Below, piece after piece: positions 1-12,800 of a DNA stretch of 64,000 nucleotides (position 1 is its first letter; each line of letters starts with the position of its first letter). The stretch is from Pararge aegeria (Eukaryota > Arthropoda > Insecta > Lepidoptera > Nymphalidae). The DNA lies in NCBI RefSeq assembly GCF_905163445.1, contig NC_053200.1:10292001-10356000 (forward strand), written 5' to 3'. The notes under the pieces are model-generated. The model did no database searches, was not told where the DNA came from, and worked only from the letters and a program-made list of their open reading frames with translations. Both the position numbers and the translations under genes were made by a program.

Positions 1-1374
1 AATTGTCCTTTACAGCTCATCATTACAATAAATATCTTAGAGGATGACAGAGATTTTAAAAAGCGGGCACATTCAAACTTCCGAAAATTAAATTCAAATT
101 ACATGCACACTAACATATTTTGCACATGTATAAAGCCGGGACGGAACGCTAGTATTTCATAAAATAGAGTTAGTTACACTTATAGTTAATTTGGCCGTAA
201 ATCATATAACTGTCAAACCCACTGGGAGTTAAGACCTAGATTTAATTTGATCGCTCGATGTAAATATTTATTTAACAGAGATTAACCTGCTTTCCAACAA
301 CTCTGCAATTCATTTTCAATTTTGATTTGCCAATAGGGAATAAGCACTATATTTTATAGTTGAAAGCAAAGATATAAAGTTTTGTAGAAGTGACACTATC
401 GATGGTATGATGATGGTGGTAAAGAGTAAGGTTCTATACTTAGTTCATTTTTAAGCCACTTCCAATAAGATGCTGATGTTCTCAATTTGGTGTATTCTTT
501 TTTAATTCATGCAGGTCGATTTCTTTACCACTATTTTTAACTACCTTAAATATAAATTGGTATAACTCTGAAGAGGTACATTGGACTCTTGACTTTGTCT
601 GAACATTTGAACACACTATAGACAGACTACAGGGAAATCTTTCGCAATCTGCGCTTTAATTATTCCAGTTGGTATAATGTCTACCCATTCCAACCCAAGT
701 TTTGTTAAGCCTAGAAATAGCAATATTTTTTTCTGCTTGATATGATAAAATATAGTTAAGCATGTTTCGACATATCAGGGAATGTTCATCATAATAAAAC
801 ATTTATTATTCTTTGTTATTTTTAAATAATTTTAATTTGTTTTTGGACACCCATTTATTGAATATATTAGCAGAAACTAGCTAAGTCTGCGGTTTCGCCT
901 TTGTAACCCCGATGTTATGAACGAGAGAAATGAGAATGAAAAGAAATGAGTGAGAAATATACGATAATTTATATTTTAATATCTTTTCTTTTATCTTAAA
1001 CATTACCTTAAGTTTTTCGAGTTCCTGTGTCTAGATGGTCCTGTCTAGATTGGTGAGCCGAACATAGGTAACAAATAAACGAAGAAATACCTTCGTATTT
1101 ATAATACTGGTATTAATAATACTCAGGGTTTGTATATCAACGTTTTCGAGTTATTAACTGATGGGCGGGTTCAGATTATGACGAGTCTGATTGCCAACTG
1201 ACCCAAATATGCATTGGAATGTTTTACCTCGCCCCGGTATGATGCCGTGATGCACAAGTCGAGTTTAACCTTCCTATTTTAAACCTAATTAAAATTGATG
1301 TTGGCATTTGGTGCTTAAATTTTTTTAGAACATTTAGACCAGTTATGGTTTTTTTTAAGATTGGACAACAAAGT
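1..1374. other. No gene seen
   Basis: AT-rich. 880-1075 has faint similarity to repeat E (CTAAGTCTGCGGTTTCGCC). No convincing ORF on either strand. Confidence 0.5.
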
Positions 1375-1670
1375 TAAAACTTCGGCTTCTTCAGTAGCGG
1401 AGCCTTCCTTTTTGGGGAAAGTGAGTTCGATCCCCGGAATGCACGTCTAACTTGGCGGAGTTATGTGATATATATACTCTCCGCAATTAAACATCACTTG
1501 CTTTAACGGTGAAGGAAATTATCGTGAGACCGGCTTGCCTAAGAGTTCTTTTAAGTGTTCTCTAAGGCGTATGATGTCTACGAATCCGCACGTGGCTAGT
1601 TTATTGGACTACGGCTTGAACCATTCCCTGATATGTGATGATGATGATGATAATGCTGATGATGAACATA
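1375..1670 (+). mobile_element. SINE, family C ((GAT)n-tailed)
   Basis: tRNA-like head with GTGAGTTCGATCCCCGGAAT, then TTTAACGGTGAAGGAAATTA, the TGCCTAAGAGTTCT block and a GATGATGATGATG tail at about 1637. Reference copy of family C. The 62-codon open frame inside it is not a gene. Confidence 0.75.
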
Positions 1671-2279
1671 CCGTTCACTGCTGCTTTCCTACTGCTGGGC
1701 ACTTCCACTCTCATAGGACTTAACTTTATTTTTAGGGACCTTGTGACTACCTATAGCTTTTTTTGACGTGGCTGAACTGACAATAATTCCTATTATAATT
1801 CTCCATTATGATGTTCAATTCCCATACAATTGATATACAACTTGGTACCTAATATAATTCATAAGGATTAAAAGGATTGACCATCAAGAAATTCGCAAGA
1901 TAAAGTTCATCAAGATCCAAAGTTTAACGGCGCACCACACGGTTTATACCTACTTTAAATTGACACAGAGTACATATTTTGAATGAAGTAATTTTCGTAT
2001 TTGCAAAAACTCCACGCAAATAATATAAAGATTAAACAACATAGATCCAAATCGGTAACTGGATGAGAAGGGCATTGGAGTCCGAATTTTCCTTTTAAAT
2101 TTCTGCCGTGTCCAAAAGTGCACGTTCATCTGTCAATCCAGATAATTATTAAAAAACCGATTGTTTATTAGGGGAAATTACACTTGACAATTATTTCAAT
2201 GACTTGATGACTTCGCGAAATCATAACTAGTGATTTCACCAAGAATAATGAAGAATTTTTGACCTAATTTATAAATTTC

Positions 2280-2500
2280 ATTCATCACATGAACCCATTA
2301 CCGGACCACTACAGAGCACGGGTCTTCTCCCACAATGCTTCACCCGCCTTTGAAAACAGTATGTAGAACTCTCAGGCATGCAGGATTCCTTACGATGCTT
2401 TCCTTCACCGTTGAAGGAAGTGATTTTTTAATTACTTAAAACACATACAACTCAGAAAAGTAAGAGGAGCTGGGTTTCTAAGTCGGCCCCGCGAAAGTGA
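2280..2500 (-). mobile_element. SINE, family C
   Basis: Reversed: CCACTACAGAGCACGGGTCT, AACTCTCAGGCATGCAGGAT and CTTTCCTTCACCGTTGAAGG. Confidence 0.75.
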
Positions 2501-5128
2501 AGTTTACTTTCATTAAAAAATACCTATTAATTAATTTAAACAACTAACACAATTTAACTCGATTAACCAGAAGCAATCATAGCTGATCATCATAATAATA
2601 ATTAAGGTCGAAATAGATCGATGAATGGTATTATCTGTTTGACAAATTAAAAAACCTTAATAAAATTTTTAAAAAGTTTAACCGGTATTCATTTGGTCAA
2701 CCCCATATTGTTTGTACAGCTCATGTCAGACATAAATTAGGCTGATTATGATTATTGATTTTTTAAAACTTACTTTCATTTTGAGCGATAACCAAGAAAG
2801 TTCGATCGAATGAAAACAAATCATTGAACGCAAATAAGAGAATTTGCCTTCAAATAATGTTAGCATAAGTATCTATCATTTGACCGAGCAGAGCGACCTA
2901 GATAAACTTCTAATTAATACTACGGACAAAGTATTTCGCAGAAGATGAAATTGTGTTTGCGGGCAAAGTGAATGATAAGATGATAATAAGATGTTCTTTC
3001 AATGGCATTTATTGATTTATCAGGTGAGAATCTCTCGCTTTAATCAGTTTATTTGAACAACAACATTTTGTGTTCACGAGTGTATAAAATACTTGTGATT
3101 CTATTTCATGGAAGATCTTTATAAAGAGCAAAATCGAATTGTTTAAGCACAAGTTCTACATTCGATTTCCTCTAAATCTTATATTGACTTAAGATATATG
3201 TGTTTTGATGTATTGATATTACATCAATTTTTGTTTACGGTGATCCGCTGAAAATACCTTATGAGATATTTTGTTGCTCGCAAAATAGTAACATAGTAAT
3301 ATCTCTATTTTGGATTTTTAGTGTACATCTTTCACTTGTTATTTTACGCGGCAGTTAACAAAATGTCTCCTTGTATAGTAATTAAAACTGCTTAGCCAAA
3401 GTAGGCGATATGTTTATTTGTATGAAATTGATAGCATACAATCGACTATTTACTTTAATCTTTCCTTTGAAACTAAATAGAGAGCTGAAATCTTTTAAAT
3501 TTAAATCTCCCTTTCAGACAGTGATTATTAAGACTAAGTTATGATTAAAGTACGGGGTTTAAGTTTGGTTACGTAATCCTAAAAATTTATGGAAGCTCAT
3601 AAGAAATATACCAATATAAATGCAAGAACATAATTTACACAGAAAGTGGGTTTATTTAAATTTAGTTCAGCCGAAAGCAGTACTACATTTTAGTGGTATT
3701 AAACATCTATATTTGGAAATAGTGCGGTTTCGTTTGACTCAGACTTCCCTTCCTCCGTTTAAAGGGGGACTAAGAGGGTTAGTACAATAGCTCTATACAC
3801 CCCTTGCAGAATCTCTGCCAAAATATATTTAAGCATACATTTATATAGGCGTGCTCTATCAACTGATTACAGCGTAGGGTTGCCGTTCTTACAATCACTT
3901 AGTTAATCCTGAATATGAATTCGAGGGTATTAACTGTTTCCCCCTTGATATTTCGAACAATAGAAAAGCAATAGATTTTTTATCATAATACTATCCAATT
4001 TTTGTTACATTACTTAGGACCCATATCATCCACCCTTAGGAAACTTGATTCAAATTATAATATGCGAAAGATTGTTGGTTTCTCTTTCATCTTCCAGCGA
4101 CGGTGTATCGGATTGGCATGATTGGTGCCTAGAGATAATTTGATCACAAAGTGACATTTATCACGGTCAATATTCACATTTTCTATGGATATAGCGACTT
4201 TTATAACTTGTCCACGCTTTTACGCTTTTGCATTTACAACATAAATGGAGGAACAAGTGAAATAAATTCTACAGAAGTTACATCTGATATATCTTGTACC
4301 ACCATCGAACAAGTGCCAGTGCCAACACTATATTGTCCTGAATACCAGTACAATTTAAGAAGACTGTGAGATGATTAGATTGAATGATGAACAGGTATTA
4401 TGTTTGCTTCTAGGAAAGTAACTGATAACAAAGGTAAGGCTACATCCGCCATTGTTAATTTGTAAGCAGCGCACGTCATTGCTGTTTACAATTGTGCTTG
4501 AATTGTTCTAATGGGAATTGGTTTAAGATTCCCGTGTATGATATTATTATAAACAACGCTCTTAGGAGGATTATATCCATACAATAAATACTGTTTTTGA
4601 AAACCGAATTCCAAAGCTACGCAAACAAAAAAACAAACTTTAGGCGTTTTAAATGTAAGCGGAATGCATTTCGTAACCTCAAACCTTTAAAACCTCTTTA
4701 TGCCACCCAGGCACTGCTGGCAGAGCTTAAGAAACAGAATCATATTTTAAAATAACATTCATAAAGTTATTGCACAATGGTGTAGCTAAGGGATTGTCAA
4801 AGAGTTCCGCCTAAAAAGTTCATATACTCGTAATTATATATTACGTGTTCATAACATCAATTAAGTAAAGCATAAGAAGTAAAATTGACACTACCAAAAG
4901 ATTCCTGTATTCAAACATTCATTGAAAAGATATAAATTCATTCAATTCTTTACATATCTTAACCTGATTTTACCATGATTCCATAGCAAAAATTGTCTCA
5001 TTTAAAGGAAGTTTATCTTTCCTTCCTTAGTTGCCTCGGTCTTGAGAATAATTAGAGAGGAATTATATTCTGAGTTTACGAGATTCGTCTCCTATTTAAA
5101 TGCTCCCTGAGGTTCCCAATTTGCTTAA
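2501..5128. other. No gene seen
   Basis: AT-rich noncoding sequence, possibly intergenic or part of a long first Dg intron. The 72-codon frame at 4151 has no recognisable content. Confidence 0.5.
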
Positions 5129-5536
5129 TTAACTCTGGGACATAAAACAGGAATCGTTGTTTTGGTTACATTTACTTAAATTTAACTTTCTTTGCTTGCA
5201 TGTTACCATTACATGGGGTTTGATTTTGTCATGAAGGGGATCAGCCTTTGATCGGTTGATTAGTAACCTATCTAAAGAGTCCTTATTCTTACTGATCCCT
5301 TTTTTTAATTGTCTGCGAGAGCTATATAAGGTACCTGTGGTGGACTTCGTCGTTTTTTTGGATTGTACTGTATTCGTCGCTTGCTTGCTGTGAAGTGTCT
5401 GATTCAAATCGCGATAGGTCTTAGCTAAATTCGGTAAATATTTGTTCAGCGTTTTAATTATTACTACCAGCTCTTTATTCAGTTGGTGTATCGTTTCTAT
5501 TTCAGTCATACAATTGATACTTCGATTTGTTTGCAT
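5129..5536 (-). CDS. Unidentified 135-codon ORF, possible small coiled-coil protein
   Basis: A minus-strand ORF beginning at 5536 with MQTNRSINCMTEIETIHQ. Residues 10-48 have Leu/Ile at helix spacing (IHQLNKELVVIIKTLNKYL) and could form an amphipathic or coiled-coil helix. The rest is basic and rich in Ser, Thr, Asn and Lys. I recognise no family. It is long for chance in AT-rich DNA, but no intron, promoter or poly(A) signal confirms it. It lies 1.1 kb upstream of Dg on the opposite strand. Confidence 0.35.
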   Translation of the reverse strand: MQTNRSINCMTEIETIHQLNKELVVIIKTLNKYLPNLAKTYRDLNQTLHSKQATNTVQSKKTTKSTTGTLYSSRRQLKKGISKNKDSLDRLLINRSKADPLHDKIKPHVMVTCKQRKLNLSKCNQNNDSCFMSQS

Positions 5537-6631
5537 TACACAGATATTACCAGAGCAGGTTTTTGAAAACGTTAAATGAGGGCATTGCGCAATTGATTAT
5601 TTTAGTCTTTCGTTTGCAAACGTTTTAATTTTGTAACTTTCACTTCAATGCAGACTTTTATCATGTAACAACGACTGCAGCACCGGATGCTATCTCCGTG
5701 CAAAATAATGTACTGGCTATATTTATTTAGCTGGTACGAATATAAAGTGGTTTCGCGACAGCATGCTAAAGGAAGGCGGGTTCTCACAAAAGCTCATTCT
5801 ATTTGTGAACGATCATTATGCGCCAGCACGCGCCTTTAACTGTGCAACAGTATCTCGCTCGTTTCCGTTTGCCCGCCCTACTCTTTTAACTGACTTATTT
5901 ATTACTAAGCCATTTGTAGATATTAACTATTTTTAGTGTTCCGGAAAGGTATTATTTAACTATTCACTAATGGAATTTCATCCGTTCTTCCTCCTAAATA
6001 AATTTTCTTCTTTGTCTTGACACTCGTCCTGAGAGACCATGATGTTATGAGTTATGACGCTGTTTGTAGCAGAGATTCGACCTACTTGCATTTGCACTTC
6101 TCTCTGCTTGCAAACCACCAGGTTTGCGATTGCATTTTACTGTTTGCTGATCAATATTATGCATCTCGGGAAGATTTGTAGCAGATGTTTCCCCTTGCCT
6201 TCTGCACCTGTCCATTTTGAGTTTGCAAGGTTTTTACTAGGGCCTAGTTGTTTGGCGTACCTTGAGTTAAAATATACATTAGAAAGGCTTAACAGTAGAT
6301 AAGACTTGGGCGTCGAACCCTCGTCACTAGATACTTCGAGAAGGTGAATTAGGACTGACTAAATTATATTGCTTTTCTCGTTTTCTCCCACTTCCACTTA
6401 GTATAAATCTTAAAATGTGAATATGTTGCCGATGCATATACCAATATTAATGTACATGAGGATTTTATGGTTGATGCATCTTAATATCGGGAACAGGGGA
6501 AGGTGTGAAGTTTCCTTGTTTTATTTTGGGAACTAATTGTAAAATTTTAATGTATAATTTAGGCTAAAAATATAACTAAGAATTATAGTTACCAGACAGC
6601 TAATTTTTAAAATATCTTTGTTTGTCAACAG
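5537..6631. other. Region upstream of Dg coding exon 1
   Basis: 5818-5885 is a CpG-richer patch (ATGCGCCAGCACGCGCC, CTCGCTCGTTTCCG) that could be a promoter, shared with the minus-strand ORF at 5129-5536. No TATA box or initiator can be assigned with confidence. The rest is AT-rich. Confidence 0.3.
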
Positions 6632-6800
6632 ATCAACAGAATGATTTTATGAGAGCGTCGCGACCTTCGTCGCCCTTTGGTCACCACGCGTCGACATGGA
6701 GTACTGGCGCTATGTCGCGTGTACGATACTCCTCCTGTGTCCTCTTGCCCTCAGTCGGCACGATGACGACTTCGCCTTCGATAACAACGAGGAGTTCCAG
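6632..6800 (+). CDS. Dg: Dg coding exon 1: leader and signal peptide
   Basis: The acceptor is after 6631 (a second AG lies at 6639) and the donor is at 6801. I place the start ATG at 6696 because it has G at -3 and +4, opens a typical signal peptide (MEYWRYVACTILLLCPLALS) and leaves phase 0 into the next exon. The exon then encodes an acidic stretch RHDDDFAFDNNEEFQ. The 64 leader bases contain two upstream ATGs out of frame with the main start. Confidence 0.85.
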
Positions 6801-9800
6801 GTTAGGGAATTGAACTAAACAATTTCTATATTTTCTTAACTTTAAGATCGCCATACATTGAAAGTATACTTTTGAACCAACCATTTTGCGTTTTTGCAAG
6901 ACACACACGACAATTCATTTTCTTTTATTTATATTCTACAAGTTTAGCTGCAGTCTCTAATGGTGGTAAATTATGATGCAGTCTAAAATGGTAGCGGTAT
7001 TCTCTCGCCTATTATGGTTCATGAGATATAGCCCGCTGACAGACAGATAGTCGAACGGACATCAAAGGATGCTTCATTACCAGAACTCTATAATCCGTAA
7101 CTTAAAGTTGCTTTAATGAATATCGAGAGGTTTTTATTTATGCTTAAATTAAGTCAAAATGTTTATTTATCATTCATGTTCAAGTGAATTTCTTTGACCG
7201 TCTCGAGCTTTGCAAACAATGCTATACGTGACAACACCACCATTGTCGCAAAAACATGAAACGTACTTACTGATAATAATTTTGCATATAATAAGCCTGA
7301 AATTATGCGCCGAATTTTAATTATATTTTGGTATGCCAACTTCAACCTCAATGCAATGTCGAAGACATATAAGGCTATAAGGCTATGCTCGTGTATAAGT
7401 AATTCTTAAATTATTATTAATTTTTTCTAGGTGGATCTGACAGCAAATCATTCTGAAATAGCTAAGAATGGCCTAAAAAGATTGTGGGGTGTTCCTGACA
7501 CATCGGCCTACGTGGGACACCTGTTTAGAATGGAAATCCCTAAGGAAGCATTTTCTGGGGAAGTTTTAGCATATAAGGTACAGTACCTGATATTTTATCA
7601 ACTTTTCTTTTGAGAGTTCCAGCTATTTTCATCATTACCATCATAAGCAACCCGTCGTCGGCCCACCTCAGGGCATGGGTCTCCTCTCAGAATGAGAAGG
7701 GTCTAGGCCGTAGTTTAAGATGCTGGCTGAGTGCGGATTGATAAAGTTCACAAACCTTTCTGAGAACACTATGGAGAGCTCAGGCATGCAGTTTTCGTCA
7801 CGACGTTTTTCTTCATCGTTAAAGCAAGTCCTATTTCAATTGGTTAATTAAATTAAAAACGCACATAATTTTAGCGTATCCGAGGTCGAAGCCCTAACCA
7901 TTGGACTACCCCTCCTTCAGCTAAATTCAGCTATACTATCTCCAAAAAATATAATTTTAAAAGAACTACGCAGTGAATATTTATGAAAGTATGTTTTTAG
8001 GTGAAACTTTAGCATTCCCACTCTTAATTGAGAATAGTATTCTTGGTATACCATTAAGGACACTAATTACACAACCCTAAGGCTAATGTGTTAGAACAAG
8101 TGTCTAGCGTACTTCACGCTTGGGACATATAATTGCGAAGTTGGTAGGACATATTCGACCAAGGTAGACTAGACTAGATCATGCAAATAAATTTTATTTT
8201 TATATTCTTCTTAAAGATTACTGCAATCTTAGCTGGTGGTTAGTAAGTAGTCTAGGGTGGCTCTTGCGATATGCGCATTACTGGATTCAGAGAACTACTA
8301 CTACAATCCGGTGATTTCGGCGAAAACATTTTTTTTTCATTGACGGACCATACTCTTGAGTTTTCACTCAAAGCGTCCGTCCTGCCGGCAACCTCATCCC
8401 TCAGACTGACCCACAGCATGGCAACAATGCTGCTTAGTAGCAGAAATAAGGATTTAAAGCATAGAGTTTGTTCGAGGAAGTACTACCTACAAGTATTTCT
8501 CGAACGAGCTATCGCTTTCTTCCGAGCTTTCTTTTGGCGAAGAAATTGTTAAAATCGGTAGAGTACTTGTACTTGCGGAGCCTAAACAGACAAACAGAAA
8601 AATCTTTTCTCATTGTAATATTAGTATAGATAAGTACTCGAAAAATATTGTTTTAAACATGAATCTTACCCTGAACGACAAAATGTGTACGTCATATCAT
8701 AAAATATAAACGTTGCAGGTTCGAAGTCAAGATGGGCATCGCTTGCCGAGTTGGCTAGCGGTGGACACAAAGCATGGGCTTGTCAGTGGCGTGCCGCAGA
8801 AGCAAGACGTTGGCGCCCACGCGTTTACGGTCATTGCGCACGGACGCACGCACGGCCTTACCGCTACCGACTCCTTTACTGTTGAAGTAAGCAAATATTT
8901 AATTTAATTCATTCAGCCGTTATTGTATGCAGTGCATTGTGTACGAGGCGACTTAGAAAATATAAAGGAGAATTGGCAGCAGCGTCCTCTGAGCTAATAC
9001 TTCCATCTTCTGCAATCACCAATCCGTCTACCCAGCGTGGTGAAAATAGGCGAATCTTCCCGTTGGGAAGAGCGTTTTAATCCAGCAGTGGACTTTTTTA
9101 GGCTATTGATGAAGCAAAAGAATCATCAACAAAATACGCTATTAAATACGGGAAGCTAGTACAGAAAAAAATAATAATAATGATAGGTCAGAGTATCTAT
9201 TGAATAGCAACAAGCTAGCGTAGTGTGAGATACCCTTCGGCATATTTGACGACATAAAATTAAAGACAAAAATCTGTAAACTAATATAAATTAACAGGAC
9301 TTAAAATAGCGCTATCCTTTTCTACAAAGAATATTGTTAAAACGATAGAAGGGTCTTAAAGATCTATCAATTTAATGTACAACAGAATTACCACCAAAAT
9401 CCTGGATACAAATAGAGTACGAAATGTTTCTTTTCACGGGAAAGTAGTCAACTGGTGTTTTGCGGAAAACAGCTTTACATCCATAACTTTCAGACTTCTG
9501 TTTATTGTTCTCTCTCTCAGAATAAAAAGCTGGATCTGGCTAAATAAAGCATTATAGGGCACCCGACCCAACCCTGAATTCAATGCGTCTAGTATTCACG
9601 ATCAGCCGTTAGGATACTATTGAAAAATAAAGTAAAAAAGAGCAAGGCTAGGAAAACAAAAAACGAACAGAAAAATGGCAATAAATTCACAAATTGAATA
9701 CAGAAGCGTTTAAAATTGTAGGGCACTAACAATAGCCTCGTGGTCCATTTATTCTTTCACGATGTTTTAACAAGTGAAAAATTCGCCGGTTGACTAGTTC

Positions 9801-12800
9801 TTCGTGTTGATTTAACGGCTTGAATAATACCGAATCAACATCGTAGTACGCTATATAGCATTCGTGGGAAATTAGGAATTACATATCTGGCAATCTCAGT
9901 TAATTTTATTGAAATATGAACGGATTGACGTTTTCTGTATCTGGTCAGACGTGTGATTTTTCATCAACGGGTTTTTGGTCTCGTCATGTATCCGTAACCG
10001 TAACTTAATCCAGTGATAGTAAAATATAAATTCAATAACTGAAACCCAAGTTTATACCATGAACATGCAGCGACATAGTCTGACGTAGTGCTTACGTATA
10101 CTCCTGTGTTAAGTTATTGATAATTTTGAAAACACTACGTCATCAATACACTTATTTTCTCAATTACAGGTGAAGAGAGCCGATGAGAAGCCGCAATCCA
10201 AGTATGGTACATGCCTACGCAACGAGAACAGGCTGCAGTTAGTGATCTTGATAGATGGAGCATTTCATAGGATTTCACACAGACAGCGGATAAGAGCTCT
10301 CATGGAACTCGCCCACTTCATGGCTCTGGATGGGGTAAGATGATAGTTATTTTAAATCTATTTTATTGTTATAGTAGAAGTTTTTCAAGAACTGCCTACT
10401 TAAAAAACTATAAAATTAATCTGGCTTTTTTAAATAATAGGAAAAGTATACTAGCATAAAATTTATTTGAGTTACCTGCCGGCCTGACTGGATTAAAAGT
10501 TATAGCCACAACATTAACAGTCCGTCATCTGCGTACTATAAAGGGTTAAATGATTAATGCCAGAAAGCTCTCGGTCTGTAGTTGTTTACATTTAAACTAA
10601 CAACGTTTGTTCAACGACTTGTTTTTCAACTCGACAGTTTGTGAAATATTCAATATTTTTACATAGAAACTTTACTTGTTACTCCTCTGTAATGTATCAT
10701 CGGAATTTGGTTTTAAAATCTAATGTTAGTTCACAGATATAACATGATTTATTAATATTTTTCGATGAAATAAATTAATACCGAATTTCGAAAAGTTTTT
10801 TAACAAAAGTTGTAAGTTTTAATGATAGGAACTACAAGGCCGAGAGCTTTTTGATATTTTTATATAGGTATAGTTCTAGTTATTTTTTGAGTCATCCTTT
10901 TTATTTAGAAGTCACTTAAAATACATAGGAACGCAGACAGAAGGGCAAATGGACTTTAATTAAATTAAATTTACATATTATAAATTCAAAAGGAAACGTG
11001 CTTTCGTGGTTTGACTATAAATTATGTATGGCTTGCGTGCTTCGTTCGCATGTTTATCTGCATTACTTACTGTTCGTTGAAAGCCTTTTATTAAAGGGAC
11101 ATCAATGCAAAATTGCAGCTTTAAGCAAATATTTTATATAATACAATGTACATAGTTAATTCTTTATATATTGGTAAATGCTATTCACACACTCCAATTG
11201 TATTTCTTAATTAATGCAAAACAATTCTATTCGAAACGAATGTCCCTTAAACATAAACTGTTGCGGGTCTCACAAGGTAAAACCGAAGGACCGATTTTCC
11301 TTCTCATATACATCGGAGATTTTATTATGTCTCGTCAATTGAGACGGCATTTTGTTAATACATTTCTATTTGTTTTAGGACGAATTTTGGATGGAACCGT
11401 ACAAATTAGAATCGGCTCAGTCCCATATGGTACTTATGAGTGGACCGGGTACAACAAAACGAAGACGAAGTGAAGCTACCACCGCCATTTATTTAAATGT
11501 AAGTATTTGTAATTAGTTATTTATATTATATGTTGGTTATAAAAAAAAGTATATTTCATGATCTAGCAATACAGAAGATTACAAAAAAAATTAACGTAAA
11601 AGATAATAGGGTATATTGTTGAAATGGCCAAAGCTGGCTCTGGTCTTCTTGTAGTAACTACCAGGTAGATTCCACCGAGAAAAATCAACAATTGTGGTAA
11701 CTTTTATGAAATGAGAATGAGTTTTAAACAAATTTTTTAACGAAATTTAAAAAATTTGTTAGTTAGTCAAAAGTTACCAACAAAATCATGTCACAAAAAA
11801 GTATACTCAACCCCACGAATGGCTTATGTACCATTCGCAGACGATATGCAGTTGTCGCTAATGATTGATATCCTTCAAATAAAAGCTTAAATTGCTTTCT
11901 ACGTTACAGGTGGGATGTGGGGAAAAGTTGTGGTCGCGTCACAAAGTGTTGGTTGCCGGATTGAGAGAACAGTCTCGGGATGGAACTCTTCAGCAGTTGC
12001 TCAACTTGCCCGTCCTGGGCTGGCGGCTGATTGGCATTAAACCTTTGCCACGGCTTAAGCGACAGGTTAGTATTATCACTTAACAGCAGATGTGCGCTTC
12101 ACAGCCAGCGTACAATTTCGAATTGCAAAAAGGAAATACAAGCTTTTACCTTTTATCCTTTTTTAGGTTTTATGCCGTTTTCACTAACGATGAACAAGGC
12201 AATGCCTAACTAAGTAACGCTTAATCTAAGGCATATCTTAATCTAAGATTGCTAGGCATACATCCACCGTCTACCAATAGTTATCACCTAAGAATTGGTG
12301 AAACTTTTTTTTCTATAGACATCGCCTTAATCACTAGGTATTAAATTCGCGATACCTAGGGTTAGTGAAAACGGGCATTAGTGTCTTATGTAAAAGTAGT
12401 CGTCATCATCCGCAGCCTATTAACGTCCCACTGCTGAACAGGCCTCGCCTTTCATAAGAGGGACAGTTTTAGAGCCATTAACCTCAATAATAGTTGGTGA
12501 CCTTCAACGACCAATACCAACAGTAAATGATGATAATCAAGATCGTCAGTTTAACGTGCTCAACGTGCTAACGAGGTTCTGGTTTTGTTTTTTTTGTTAT
12601 AGTAACAGAACTATTCTGACTTATGCAACGTTTATTTCATAACCTGTAACAAAAAGCCTCTCGCAACGGGAGGGTTTACCCATTGTGGCGGTCTGCACTT
12701 TATCTCACTAGATGGCGTCACAAGAACAACTTCCTAAGATGAATAGTGGACCTCTGTCCACAAGCACTAACATCCGCTCGTAGGAAGATCTTATTGTTAC

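Noticed and set aside
11171..11473. 100-codon ORF as a gene
   Set aside because: It crosses the acceptor of Dg coding exon 5 in a different frame; the spliced Dg frame explains the sequence.
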